This document shows positions 16,119 to 25,265 of a DNA stretch of 64,000 bases, one piece after another (positions within the stretch are counted from its first letter, which is position 1; each line of letters starts with the position of its first letter). Both the position numbers and the translations under genes were made by a program. The stretch spans positions 1 through 64,000 of the forward strand of contig JBARIW010000041.1 in the NCBI GenBank assembly GCA_049799955.1. Direction: 5' to 3'. Below the pieces are notes generated by a model, which had not been told where the DNA came from, ran no database searches, and was given only the letters and a program-made list of their open reading frames with translations. This stretch comes from JBGTFE01 sp049799955. Lineage in GTDB: Bacteria > Acidobacteriota > Blastocatellia > Pyrinomonadales > Pyrinomonadaceae.

Positions 16119-16781
16119 ATGGCGCAAGAAGAAGCAATACGCGAAAAAGAAGGTGACGAAACAGGCAATGTCTCAGTTCCGACATCATCGCCGCCCAAAC
16201 TCAATCTCAGGCGATTGGAAAGTATTCAACGTGTGCTGCAATATGCCTCGGTATTAGTTTTAATTGTCTTTATAGTGTTAATAGCTGTTAGTTCTTACTG
16301 GCTTGTCAGTCTTAATAAGCAAATCAGCGAGAATCAGAATCAGATTGAATCGCAGGTTAAAAAAAAACAAGAACTGGATGAAGAAATTCGTGGATTACAA
16401 GCAATCAAAGACGCAATTCCCAAAGAGCAGAAAGAGCAAATAGAGAAAAAAGCCGAAAAGAACATCGAACAAAGTCCGGCACGCATTTACATTCAAATAG
16501 CCAACGAAGACCAACGCAAGCGGGCGAATGATATAGGACAACAGTTAAAGAGTAAAGGATTTATTGTTCCCGGCATCGAAAATGTTCATGACAAAGCTCC
16601 GAATAATTCACAGTTACGGACTTGTAATAATCTAATGGACGAAGCTACAAAGAAGGATTTAAAAGACCTTACAGACGCTTTAAAGACTCTCTCCGTCACT
16701 ATAGATGCGCCGCAATTTCTCAGCAATTGTGGCAAAGTCAATCCGCGGCTATACGAGCTATGGTTTGGAAATAATTTATAG
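16119..16781 (+). CDS. Membrane protein with coiled coil and C-terminal globular domain, partner of the TIR protein
   Basis: 220 residues from ATG 16119, which has GGAGG (16105-16109) at ideal spacing; an ATG at 16110 overlaps the TIR stop. One membrane helix (about 43-65, VLVLIVFIVLIAVSSYWLV) is followed by a charged coiled coil (66-118). A compact domain then runs RIYIQIANEDQRKRANDIGQ, FIVPGIENV, PRLYELWFG. From memory, similar RIYxxIxxExQR...VPGIENV domains occur at the ends of other bacterial effector or signalling proteins, but I cannot name the family. The coiled coil and outer domain would lie on the far side of the membrane from the TIR domain if the topology is N-in. Confidence 0.7.
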   Translation: MAQEEAIREKEGDETGNVSVPTSSPPKLNLRRLESIQRVLQYASVLVLIVFIVLIAVSSYWLVSLNKQISENQNQIESQVKKKQELDEEIRGLQAIKDAIPKEQKEQIEKKAEKNIEQSPARIYIQIANEDQRKRANDIGQQLKSKGFIVPGIENVHDKAPNNSQLRTCNNLMDEATKKDLKDLTDALKTLSVTIDAPQFLSNCGKVNPRLYELWFGNNL

Positions 16782-16871
16782 CTAGATTATAAAGACTCAA
16801 TAGAACTAAGGCTTGTTTAAAAAATTCTGCAATCACTTAATTTATTGATATTACGCCGATAAACTCTGCCA

Positions 16872-18134
16872 CTAATCTAAACTAACAAGCGTCAAACTCG
16901 AAGTCGGATTCATTCCGTTGAGCGCGCTTTTGAGCATCGGGACGATTCCTTCGGCTTCCATATAATCCTTGCCGAGCATACGGCGAAAGCGTTTTTGCTT
17001 TGTTTCGCCCGTCAATTCCTTTAACATTCCGCCGCAAAAAGCCGTAACAAGTTCGGGCGCGAATTGTTTGCCCGCGTTTCGCTGCAAATCTTCGACGACT
17101 TCGTTTGCCGGGCGACGGCGTTTGTAAGGTCGGTCGGTCGTCATCGCGTCGAAAGAATCGGCTAAGTTTACTATTTTTGCGATATACGGAATCTCGCGGT
17201 CTTCCAAACCGTCGGGATAACCGCGCCCGTCGAGGCGTTCGTGATGATATTTTGCGGCGAGCGGAACGTCCGTGTAAGGATGATGAATCGGCAGAAGAAT
17301 TTCGTAGCCGACGCCGGGATGCTTGTTGAGTTCGGCGGATTCTTTGGCGTTGATTCGATACGGCGCGTTGATAATATTGCGCTCGACCGTCAGTTTCCCA
17401 ACATCGTGCAGATAGCCTGCAACCGCGACGCCTTCGATTTGCTCTTCATTCCAGCCGAGTTCCTGCGCGATAATTTCCGAATATTTCCCGACTCTGACCG
17501 AATGACCTTCCGTGTATTTGTCCTTGCAGTCAATCGCCGTCGCAAACGCTTTAACCGTATCTTTATAAGTCATCCGCAAATCTTCATAAAGACGGCGATT
17601 TTCGTCGGCGCGGCGTTCCAGCTCCGCCATCAGATTTCTCTGCGCTATTCCGACGCCGATGTGCCGCGCCATCGCGCAGATTATGTCTTTGTCATAACTT
17701 GAATACGGCTCGCCGTTCGCTTTTTCGCCGAGCAGAACAACGCCGACTATTTCATCGCGGATAACAAGCGGAACAAGCAATTCAACTTTTTTCGCTTCAA
17801 AGCTGCGGTCGTAAACCTGAAAAAACGGCAGAACTTTCGCCTGCGCGACTTCAATCGGCGCAAGCCCGTTAATCAAAAACTGCCGTTCGTCCTCATAGCA
17901 AAGCGATAAACTAAGCGGAAAATCTTCGCCGAGACCGCGCACCGAGAGCATATTCAGCTCGTGCCCGAAGCGCGAATAACGCGCCACACCGCCGCGCATA
18001 ATCGCCAGCGAGCCAAGCAGAAGATGAAGCGACGTGCGAATCATATCCTGAAAATTCTGTTTATGCGCGACCTCGTTGCCGAGCTCAGCCAGCGCGCCGA
18101 AAGTATGGATTAGTTTTTGTTGATTTTCAGCCAT
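16872..18134 (-). CDS. GAF and HD-GYP domain protein (probable c-di-GMP phosphodiesterase)
   Basis: 420 residues. A GAF-type sensor occupies about 25-165 (VELLVPLVIRDEIVGVVLLGE), then a short helix and an HD-GYP domain from about 185. The metal ligands are intact: H211 in TEGHSVRVG, H243-D244 in GYLHDVGKL, and HHERLDGRGYPDG carries the full HHExxDGxGYP signature. Such enzymes hydrolyse c-di-GMP to GMP or pGpG. It is the last gene of the leftward cluster GGDEF-ATPase-STAS-HD-GYP, separated from STAS by a heptamer palindrome. Confidence 0.9.
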   Translation of the reverse strand: MAENQQKLIHTFGALAELGNEVAHKQNFQDMIRTSLHLLLGSLAIMRGGVARYSRFGHELNMLSVRGLGEDFPLSLSLCYEDERQFLINGLAPIEVAQAKVLPFFQVYDRSFEAKKVELLVPLVIRDEIVGVVLLGEKANGEPYSSYDKDIICAMARHIGVGIAQRNLMAELERRADENRRLYEDLRMTYKDTVKAFATAIDCKDKYTEGHSVRVGKYSEIIAQELGWNEEQIEGVAVAGYLHDVGKLTVERNIINAPYRINAKESAELNKHPGVGYEILLPIHHPYTDVPLAAKYHHERLDGRGYPDGLEDREIPYIAKIVNLADSFDAMTTDRPYKRRRPANEVVEDLQRNAGKQFAPELVTAFCGGMLKELTGETKQKRFRRMLGKDYMEAEGIVPMLKSALNGMNPTSSLTLVSLD

Positions 18135-18140
18135 AAATTT

Positions 18141-18224
18141 GAACGATGAATGATGAACGATGAACGATGAACTGAAGAAATTGTCTTTCGTTCATCATTC
18201 ATCGTTCATAATTCATCATTGAAC
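18141..18224. repeat. Inverted repeat of 7-base GAACGAT/GAATGAT units
   Basis: Left arm 18141-18172 has GAACGAT, GAATGAT, GAACGAT, GAACGAT, GAAC; the right arm 18189-18224 is its near complement. It fills the gap between the HD-GYP start (18134) and the STAS gene, and the STAS stop codon (18216-18218) lies inside the right arm. The core CTGAAGAAATTGTCTTT is almost the same as in the copy at 24561. Confidence 0.9.
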
Positions 18225-18530
18225 TACTACGTGATTCGTCAATCCCAACAGCTCGAACAGCTCGATTGTATCATCATTTACATCGGAAAACACGACTTTT
18301 GCGCCCGCGTTCGATGCCGCGTCGATGACGCCCAGAAGTATCGAAACACCGATGCTGTTGACGATTTCGGTTTCGGCAAAATTGACGACCAGCGTTTTAC
18401 ATCCTTCGTCGAGCTGCCGCTTGCATTCGCGCTCGATGCGCTCGCCGCTCAGCTTGTTTATATAATCGGTCGCAAAAACGGTTGCCGTTTCGCCCATCGT
18501 AGAAACAGGAATATTTATATTTGTGTTCAC
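18216..18530 (-). CDS. STAS-domain anti-sigma factor antagonist
   Basis: 104 residues, SpoIIAA/RsbV type. The segment VNSIGVSILLGVID holds the serine (Ser59) at the place phosphorylated by RsbW-like kinases. Unphosphorylated, such proteins bind the kinase and free its target. The gene next upstream in the transcript (20821-18602) ends in an RsbW-like ATP-binding domain, so the two probably form a partner-switching pair. The stop codon is within the adjoining repeat. Confidence 0.85.
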   Translation of the reverse strand: MNTNINIPVSTMGETATVFATDYINKLSGERIERECKRQLDEGCKTLVVNFAETEIVNSIGVSILLGVIDAASNAGAKVVFSDVNDDTIELFELLGLTNHVVVQ

Positions 18531-18601
18531 GGATTTTTCGCTTTCTCAGAGTAGATTTAAGACCTGAAAGCTAAAGTAAAGCTTTAACCCGGAAAAGTCA
18601 A

Positions 18602-20821
18602 CTATTTTTTGAGATATTTCGTCATCGAAATGCGCGTTCCGTCGTCAACCTGTTCTAATTTCACCTCGTCCATAAGGGTTTTCATCAGCTTCAAGCCCCA
18701 GCCGCGCCGTCCTTCGTCGGGCGTGATTTCCTGCGCGCTCTTGTCGGCGAGACGCAATCCGCGATTGGAAATCGTGAGCGTGATTTTATCGTCTTCGACC
18801 GAAATTTTCTGGTAAATCTTGCGGTCCGGGCTGTGTGAATGTTCAGCCGCGTTGATACAGGCTTCGACCAGCGCGGTTTTGATTTGATTAATCGCTTTCG
18901 GCGCAAAATGATGACGGCGCGCGATTTCTTCGATGGCGTGCGCGGCAATCATTTCCGTATCTTCGCCCATCGGCACGACCATTTCGTATTCGTCCGTTTT
19001 CGACTTTTCGCCCAGTAAACCTTCCGCATCAAGATGAGTTACAAGCAAATCTATCTGTTTCCGGCTCGAACCGAAAGCGTTTCTAGCCCGCAAAACTTCG
19101 GATGCTTCGGGCGAAAATCCTTCGGGCGCGATAAGCCACAATTTGTATTTGAGAAAATTGCACATCAGCGCGACCATTTCCAGACGGTCGCACCAAAATT
19201 CCGTCAGTTCCTTCGTCGATTCCAATTTTGAATCGATTTCCGCCGCAATCCAGACGATTTCGTCTTCGTCCGTATATTTCGATTCTTCAAAACCGAGCGC
19301 GACAGCCGAGCGTTCCTTTTCGGTAAACTGATTAATCGCCGGGTAAAATGCGACCGTGTGCGCCGTGTAAACGATTTGCGGCAAAATGATTTTTTCCGCT
19401 TCGACAGCTAAATTCCGGCTAATTTCTTCCGTTTCAACGCCTTTGTATCTTTCCCTGAATTTCGCGTAATCGAGCAGAACGACGGGCGTTTCCTGACAGT
19501 TAAAAACCGACAAAAGCCCGCGTAAGCCTAGCGCCGAACTGCGCCGGTAAAATTTCGCCATCGTTCGCGGCGCGCGTTTGAGAAATTCCGAAAGCGTTTC
19601 GCCGACGACCAGAGCGCGATTTTCGGCGATTGTTTCCAGACGAAAACGCGATGTGATGTAATCGGTCAAAATCTCGTTTTCCTGCATCACTTCGACGAGA
19701 TTCGAACTAAGGCGAATTATCTCGTGCGCGTTCAAAAGCCGAACCGCGCGGTAAAAATCCTGCTCAAAAAGTCCGGCGCGAAGCTGCCACGCTTCGACGT
19801 GAGTTTTTTCCGTTTCAATCGTCAGAGCGTCATACAAAAGTCCGATGATATTTTTCTGCGATTCGATTTTCGGCGTGATTTCGCTGAAAACGTTATCGTA
19901 AAACTTTCCGATTCTGCCGCCGAAAAGCTCGTCCGTATAAATCTGCTCGACGCGCTGAAAGCTGTCCAAATCCTGATTTTTATCGCTCGCCGCCTCGAAA
20001 ATAAATTTTATAAAGGCGGGACTGCCGCCAAACTGCGTGGCGATTAAATCGCGTGTTTGCTCGTTGATTTTTACTTCAAATCTTTCGGCTAAATTTTCCG
20101 CCAGAAATCCGGCTTCGGCAAAGGATAGCGGCTCGATTTGCACAATTTCCGCGTCGTCGAGTCTCAAATTTCCGCTCTGCGCCGCGCTTAAAACAAAGCG
20201 TCTTCTGCCGGCTAAAACAAACAGAATCTCGGAGCGCGAGAATATTTCCTTGATTTCTTCGACAAAATCGACTTCGCCCGAAAGATATTCGGCTTCGTGT
20301 AAATCGTCGATTATTACGAAGCTCAGCGCGTAATTGGCGGCGGCTCGAAGCGGCGCGCTCAGGCAATTTCGGACAAATGCGCGCTCATCATTTAGCTTGC
20401 TTTCGCTCTGAAAAGTCTCGATTAAACGGTCAATCCAATAGCCGTCCGAAGGCACGGCAAGCTGCGAAAGCTCGATGACATCGCCGCCGAAATCCAGAAT
20501 CTTCGAATCTTTGCGGCGAAAGGCAACCGCCTGCTGTAGAAAGCTTTGCAAAAATCGAAGCGCGGATTGCCTGACGGTTTTGTCGGATTTTCTGAGCGAA
20601 AAATAGAAAGGAATTATCTCGTCCTGCGCGGAAAACAGCCGGTCGTAAGTCTGGCGAAGAACCTCTGATACGCCAAGCGCGGGCGCGGATAAAAGAAGAA
20701 GCGCGCGCGAAGAATTTTCGCCTGCCGCGTGTCGCCAAATCGCGTCCATTTCCCGCGCTCTGCCGATAAAATCTTCGGCTGAGACGGTAGATAAAATTTT
20801 TTCGTAATTCAAATCCATCAA
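18602..20821 (-). CDS. Large ATPase-like protein with C-terminal RsbW-type histidine-kinase-like domain
   Basis: 739 residues. The N-terminal part resembles an AAA/STAND ATPase: EDFIGRAREMDAIWRHAAG, then ALLLLSAPALGVSEVLRQ where a Walker A loop is expected, and FVIIDDLHEAEY as Walker B. The loop lacks the GK[ST] residues, so ATP hydrolysis there is doubtful. A helical middle follows. Residues about 630-739 are an HATPase_c domain of the anti-sigma kinase type: N-box EACINAAEHSH and G2-like GRRGWGLKLMKTLMDEV; the usual Asp of the DxGxG box is replaced (ISNRGLRL). It probably phosphorylates or binds the STAS protein encoded next. Confidence 0.75.
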   Translation of the reverse strand: MMDLNYEKILSTVSAEDFIGRAREMDAIWRHAAGENSSRALLLLSAPALGVSEVLRQTYDRLFSAQDEIIPFYFSLRKSDKTVRQSALRFLQSFLQQAVAFRRKDSKILDFGGDVIELSQLAVPSDGYWIDRLIETFQSESKLNDERAFVRNCLSAPLRAAANYALSFVIIDDLHEAEYLSGEVDFVEEIKEIFSRSEILFVLAGRRRFVLSAAQSGNLRLDDAEIVQIEPLSFAEAGFLAENLAERFEVKINEQTRDLIATQFGGSPAFIKFIFEAASDKNQDLDSFQRVEQIYTDELFGGRIGKFYDNVFSEITPKIESQKNIIGLLYDALTIETEKTHVEAWQLRAGLFEQDFYRAVRLLNAHEIIRLSSNLVEVMQENEILTDYITSRFRLETIAENRALVVGETLSEFLKRAPRTMAKFYRRSSALGLRGLLSVFNCQETPVVLLDYAKFRERYKGVETEEISRNLAVEAEKIILPQIVYTAHTVAFYPAINQFTEKERSAVALGFEESKYTDEDEIVWIAAEIDSKLESTKELTEFWCDRLEMVALMCNFLKYKLWLIAPEGFSPEASEVLRARNAFGSSRKQIDLLVTHLDAEGLLGEKSKTDEYEMVVPMGEDTEMIAAHAIEEIARRHHFAPKAINQIKTALVEACINAAEHSHSPDRKIYQKISVEDDKITLTISNRGLRLADKSAQEITPDEGRRGWGLKLMKTLMDEVKLEQVDDGTRISMTKYLKK

Positions 20822-20878
20822 TTTATTTCACCGCTGAGAACGCAGAGTAAAAAAATTATATTATCCTGCCTGTCCTGT

Positions 20879-22957
20879 TCATCCGCTCAAATCCTCGTAA
20901 AACTGCACGTTGTTTCTGCCGCGCCGCTTTGCTTCATAAAGCGCGTTGTCAGCCGCCTTGATAATCGTGTCGGGCGTTGCGATAACGTGCGACAGGCTGG
21001 CGACGCCGATGCTGACTGTAACCTTTCGATTCGGAAATTCGCTTGCTTCGACCGTCCGGCGAATGCGCTCGGCAATTATTTTCGCTTCGTCCGGCGTCGT
21101 CTGCGGAAGCAGAATCGAAAATTCCTCGCCGCCGTAACGCGCCGCGATGTCCGCGCTTCGAAGCGTTTCCTTCAAACTGTGCGCGGCGATTTTCAAAGCC
21201 TTATCGCCTTCCGCGTGTCCAAAGGTATCGTTATACGACTTAAAAAAGTCCACGTCAATCATCAAAAAGCTCATCGGATAGCCTTCGCGGTCGGAACGCT
21301 TGATTTCTTCCGAGAGGCGTTCTTCCAGATAACGCCTGTTGAGCAAGCCGGTCAGCGCGTCCGTAACGGACAACTGCTCGAATTCGCCCGCTTTATTTTT
21401 GAGCGTCAGGCGGTCAATCAAAACTCCGAGCTGCGGCGCAATCGCGTCGAGCAGCTCCAAATCTTCTTCGCCGTAAACGCCGCCGTCGGCGCGGTCTGTA
21501 ACGTTCAAAACGCCGATTTTTCTGCCGCCGACGGCAATCGGGTAGCTTATAAACGAATCGGTTTTGTAATTAAATTCGGGCGAAGCGACGCGAAAAGCGG
21601 CTTTATTTACGTCCGCGACGACGACGGGCTTGCCGTCGTGCAAAACGGTGCCGGCGACTCTTTCGCCGACTCCGACGGTTTCGCGCTTGATGATGTCGGC
21701 GCGCGCGCCCGTTGCCGCTTTGACGACAAAGGCGTTTGATTTTTCGTCGAAAAGCAGAAGCGAGCTTCTTTCAGCTTTCAAAAGCTCGGCGGAAATCTGC
21801 ACAAGACGCGTCCAGAAATCATCCGCGTCGATGTTTTCCAGATTGTCGTTAAAACGCTGGACGGCGCGGTCGAGCCAGCCGCGACGCGCAAGCTGTTCGC
21901 GCAGGCGCAGGATTTCAAGCTCCGGCGCGACGTGATGACAAAACCGTACGATTTGCCGTTTCGTCTCTTCATCCTCGATATGGTCGCCGACGATGAGGGC
22001 GTTCCAGACTTCCCTGCCGACCGCGACGGGAAAAAGACGGATTTTCTGCGGCTCGGCATTTTCTTCGACGCTTTGCCGCTCGCGCAGTTCGAGCGAAGAT
22101 TCCCGGCGAACGGCTTCGAGCAGATGCGTGTCGTCAGCCGCGATGCTGATTTGAATTTGGCGCGTCTTGAATCTCCCTTCGGTAAAAGCGGTTTCGAGCC
22201 GTTTTCCGCGACGCTCCAGCCACGCCAAATCTTTGACCGAATAGCGTTTTGCCGCGAACCGCAAAATCGACTGGTAAGCTTTTTCGTAGCTCAGATTGAG
22301 CAGTGAGCCGAAAAGCGAGCGCCACGCGGCGATTTCTTCGGCTTCCTTGCTGCTCCGGCGGTTAATCGTGTTTTGAGCCGTCGAACGATGAAACTGTTCG
22401 ACGATTGTTGCTATCTCGTCAGTCTCGGTAAATTCATCTCCTTCGGCGCTTTTATTTTTTTCAAGAAATCTTTCGAGCGCGGCGTTTTCGTCTCCGCGCA
22501 GGTGTTCCAGACGATTTGCCGCCGCTTCGAGATTTTTCGACGAGCCGCTGAGCAGAACGTTTTCAAAAAACTCGTCGGGCTGAAACTTTTGCCAGTCGCC
22601 CGCGATGGCGCGTCCGGTCGCGTTTCGATAATCTTCGGATTTTAGAAAAGCCCTGCCGACAATCGCCGCCGCGCGCTCCGTAACCGGAACGGCAACGCAG
22701 CTCAAGCCCGCGTAGCATTTGTATTCGACTTTTCCGCCGGCTTCGATAGCCCACTCGAAAGCCCTGCCGCAATATTTCGCGCATTCGGGCGCAAATTCTT
22801 CCGATGCGTAGAGGTGTCGGCACATCGAATTATTGTTTGATTTGAGTATTTCAGGCGTATCTGCGTCGGTCAGGATAATTGCCAAGCCGTGTTTTTCAGC
22901 CAAATCATCCTGCATAATTTCCCAAGATACATTTTCCGCCTGCACGCGTTTTTCCAT
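20879..22957 (-). CDS. PocR-GAF-GGDEF diguanylate cyclase
   Basis: 692 residues. Residues 20-110 match the PocR sensory domain (GLAIILTDADTPEI, CRHLYASEEFAPECAKYC, YKCYAGLSCVAVPV) with its conserved cysteines. A middle region is followed by a GAF domain at about 370-520 (ERSSLLLFDEKSNAFVVKAA). The GGDEF domain has RYGGEEF near residue 606, preceded by the inhibitory RxxD (RSAD), so an active cyclase is expected. It opens the leftward signalling cluster, 57 bases before the ATPase gene. PocR domains bind small ligands, sometimes hydrocarbon derivatives; the ligand here is unknown. Confidence 0.9.
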   Translation of the reverse strand: MEKRVQAENVSWEIMQDDLAEKHGLAIILTDADTPEILKSNNNSMCRHLYASEEFAPECAKYCGRAFEWAIEAGGKVEYKCYAGLSCVAVPVTERAAAIVGRAFLKSEDYRNATGRAIAGDWQKFQPDEFFENVLLSGSSKNLEAAANRLEHLRGDENAALERFLEKNKSAEGDEFTETDEIATIVEQFHRSTAQNTINRRSSKEAEEIAAWRSLFGSLLNLSYEKAYQSILRFAAKRYSVKDLAWLERRGKRLETAFTEGRFKTRQIQISIAADDTHLLEAVRRESSLELRERQSVEENAEPQKIRLFPVAVGREVWNALIVGDHIEDEETKRQIVRFCHHVAPELEILRLREQLARRGWLDRAVQRFNDNLENIDADDFWTRLVQISAELLKAERSSLLLFDEKSNAFVVKAATGARADIIKRETVGVGERVAGTVLHDGKPVVVADVNKAAFRVASPEFNYKTDSFISYPIAVGGRKIGVLNVTDRADGGVYGEEDLELLDAIAPQLGVLIDRLTLKNKAGEFEQLSVTDALTGLLNRRYLEERLSEEIKRSDREGYPMSFLMIDVDFFKSYNDTFGHAEGDKALKIAAHSLKETLRSADIAARYGGEEFSILLPQTTPDEAKIIAERIRRTVEASEFPNRKVTVSIGVASLSHVIATPDTIIKAADNALYEAKRRGRNNVQFYEDLSG

Positions 22958-23191
22958 TGAGACTGTAAAGTTCCTGCTTATTGATTACATGAATTCTGTT
23001 TTGAACGAATGCTTACTGGCTAAATATATTCAATCAAGACCGAATTTCAATAATTTCGACCAAAGCTTTGAGCAAATTTTCGAGAAAACCAATTATGGCA
23101 TATAAATTGTTGTTTCTTCCATTGAGCAATGTGAGTGAATCATTCTCAAACAGTTTAATTTTTAGATGTATTCATACGATAAGGAGATGTT

Positions 23192-23764
23192 ATGCAAAAC
23201 AAATTAGAAGGAATAAAAGTTGCGATTTTAGCGACCGACGGATTTGAGCAAAGCGAGCTTTTCGAGCCGAAAAAGGCTTTGGAAGACGCGGGCGCGGAAG
23301 TTTCAATCGTTTCGCTCAAAACGGGCGAAATAAAAGGCTGGAATCACACCGATTGGGGCGATACGGTTACGGTTGACCTGACGGTCGCCGATGCGAACGC
23401 GGAAGATTTCGACGCGCTACAGCTTCCCGGCGGCGTGATGAATCCCGACAAACTGCGGATGGATGAAAAAGCGGTCAGCTTCGTCAAAGCGTTCTTCGAC
23501 GCGGGCAAACCCGTCGCGGCAATCTGCCACGCGCCCTGGACTTTGGTTGAAGCAGGCGTCGTCAAAGGACGAACGCTTACGTCTTGGGCGTCGGTTCGAA
23601 CCGATTTGGAAAATGCGGGCGCGAAATGGGTTGACGAGGAAGTCGTCGTCGATAACGGGCTGGTTACGAGCCGCAAGCCCGAAGATATTCCGGCGTTTAA
23701 TAAAAAAATGATTGAGGAATTTGCCGAAGGCATTCATAAGCGGCGGAAATCAGCGGCGCAATAA
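23192..23764 (+). CDS. DJ-1/PfpI family protein (intracellular protease/deglycase type)
   Basis: 190 residues. The nucleophile elbow AAICHAPW places Cys112-His113, and DGFEQSEL near residue 17 gives the partner Glu. These match the PfpI/YajL/YhbO branch, described as stress proteases or glyoxal/glycated-protein deglycases. AAGGAG lies 8 bases before the ATG. The 230 bases upstream are AT-rich with no other gene. The C-terminal basic tail (KRRKSAAQ) is probably flexible. Confidence 0.9.
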   Translation: MQNKLEGIKVAILATDGFEQSELFEPKKALEDAGAEVSIVSLKTGEIKGWNHTDWGDTVTVDLTVADANAEDFDALQLPGGVMNPDKLRMDEKAVSFVKAFFDAGKPVAAICHAPWTLVEAGVVKGRTLTSWASVRTDLENAGAKWVDEEVVVDNGLVTSRKPEDIPAFNKKMIEEFAEGIHKRRKSAAQ

Positions 23765-23848
23765 TTCGATACACGATGTGTGTCTTATTCCGTATCAGCA
23801 AAGATTAAGCTTTTTGCAAAATACAGCGAAAACAAGCTTAATCTCGCG

Positions 23849-23864
23849 TGGCACGCCGATTGTT
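23849..23864 (+). promoter_or_regulatory. Possible sigma-54 promoter for the DUF2383-type gene
   Basis: TGGCAC (23849-23854), 5 bases, TTGT (23860-23863). Spacing is right, but the -12 element ends in T instead of C. It lies 84 bases before the ATG at 23948, with GGAGG near the start codon. Confidence 0.4.
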
Positions 23865-23947
23865 AATGTTAAGTAGAAGTCATAATCGGTAGGACAACTG
23901 AGGGAAGGACGACTGATTTAGCACATTTCATGGAGGTTTAGTTTTAT

Positions 23948-24469
23948 ATGAACAACGATTCGGAAACTTTTGGAACGACAAATACGGCGGCGAGTAACGA
24001 CGATGTTATCTCGACGCTCAATAATTTGATTGAAACCTGTAAAGACGGGCAGGAAGGCTTTCAGCAGGCGGCGGAAGGCGTCGAGCGCAGCGATTTGAAA
24101 TCGCTTTTTTACGAATGTTCACAGCAGCGTTCACAGTTCGCGGGCGAATTGCAGTCTTTGGTCAGAGAGCTCGGCGGCGACCCGGAAACCACTTCGAGCA
24201 CCGCGGGCGCGCTGCATCGCGGCTGGATTAACATCAAATCGGCAATCACAGGGCAGGACGACAACGCTATCCTGAACGAATGCGAACGCGGCGAAGATGT
24301 CGCCAAAAACTCGTACAAAACCGCTCTGGAAGAAAATCTTCCGGCAAACGTTTCGGAAACCGTCCAGAAACAATATTCGGCGGTTCAACAGGTTCACGAC
24401 CGGGTAAAAGCCCTGCGCGATGCGACAAGCGACACGGGCACAACTTCCTCGGCGGCAACCGGATTCTAG
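23948..24469 (+). CDS. PA2169/DUF2383-type four-helix-bundle stress protein
   Basis: 173 residues. The helices DDVISTLNNLIETCKDGQEGFQQAAEGV, quoted here only in part (NNLIETCKDGQEGFQQAA), QQRSQFAGELQSLVRELGGDP and CERGEDVAKNSYKTALEENL form the ferritin-like bundle of the PA2169 family (DUF2383). The order of charged residues E-C-ERGED resembles ferritin-like carboxylates. Members are often stress-induced; the biochemical role is not established. A good ribosome site and a following terminator frame it as a single-gene unit. Confidence 0.8.
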   Translation: MNNDSETFGTTNTAASNDDVISTLNNLIETCKDGQEGFQQAAEGVERSDLKSLFYECSQQRSQFAGELQSLVRELGGDPETTSSTAGALHRGWINIKSAITGQDDNAILNECERGEDVAKNSYKTALEENLPANVSETVQKQYSAVQQVHDRVKALRDATSDTGTTSSAATGF

Positions 24470-24524
24470 AAATACAACGCAGAGAGAGAGAGATACGACG
24501 TAACTTTTCATTTTAATCAGAAAA

Positions 24525-24553
24525 AAGGGAGCAAGTAGCGGCTCTCTTTTTTT
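24525..24553 (+). terminator. Rho-independent terminator
   Basis: GGGAGC (24527-24532) pairs with GCTCTC (24541-24546, one wobble) and is followed by seven Ts. Confidence 0.65.
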
Positions 24554-24558
24554 ATTAA

Positions 24559-24637
<79 letters not shown>

Positions 24638-24642
24638 CTCCT

Positions 24643-25029
24643 TTAAAACATCGTATTGCCGTTCGCCGCTTCGCCGGGGATAGCCTGCAAAACGTCCCAA
24701 TGCTCGACAATCTTCCCGTTCGCGTCGAGCCTGAAAATATCGATGCCCGCCCAGTCGCCCGCGCTCTGCCACTGTTGGAAACAATGCAGAACAACCATGT
24801 CGCCTTCGGCAATCACACGCTTGAAATAAACCCTCTTTTCAGGATATTCCCGCGCCATCCGTTCAAAATATTCGATAAACGCCTGCTTGCCGTCGGCAAC
24901 AAGCGGATTGTGCTGGATGTAAACATCGCCCGTATATTTCTCGATTGCCTCGCGCGGCTTTGATTGATTAAACATCAAATCGTAAAAAGCCGTTACCGTT
25001 TCTTTATTTCGCCCAAGCCGTTCGGTCAT
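24643..25029 (-). CDS. SnoaL/NTF2-fold protein
   Basis: 128 residues. ETVTAFYDLMFNQSKPREAIEKYTGDVYIQHNP and the later GIDIFRLDANGKIVEHWDVLQ (the second shown only as IFRLDANGKIVEHWDVLQ) are characteristic of the SnoaL-like polyketide-cyclase/NTF2 family, with His and Asp residues lining a small-molecule pocket. The substrate is unknown. It stands alone on the minus strand, convergent with the four-helix protein gene. Confidence 0.8.
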   Translation of the reverse strand: MTERLGRNKETVTAFYDLMFNQSKPREAIEKYTGDVYIQHNPLVADGKQAFIEYFERMAREYPEKRVYFKRVIAEGDMVVLHCFQQWQSAGDWAGIDIFRLDANGKIVEHWDVLQAIPGEAANGNTMF

Positions 25030-25265
25030 CGTTAATTTCCCTGACTAATTATTTCTTTCTATAAAATTTACAACACGCACAGATGAAGAAACCACCCGCT
25101 ACACAATAGTATCCTAATTTTGCGGCGCTAATGATTTTAATAGCCTTGAAACAAACGAATCCTGCCGCCTTTTTTTGTTTTAGCTTGTAATCGTCATTCC
25201 CAAGCCTTTTTAACTGAAATCTTAAATTCGCTGTGTTAAAATCTGCAACGGCGGGCGAAGCATAT

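Noticed and set aside
20826..20845. CACCGCTGAGAACGCAGAG stretch as a separate repeat element
   Set aside because: It resembles the edges of palindromes found in other genomes, but only one arm is present here, so it is not listed as an element.
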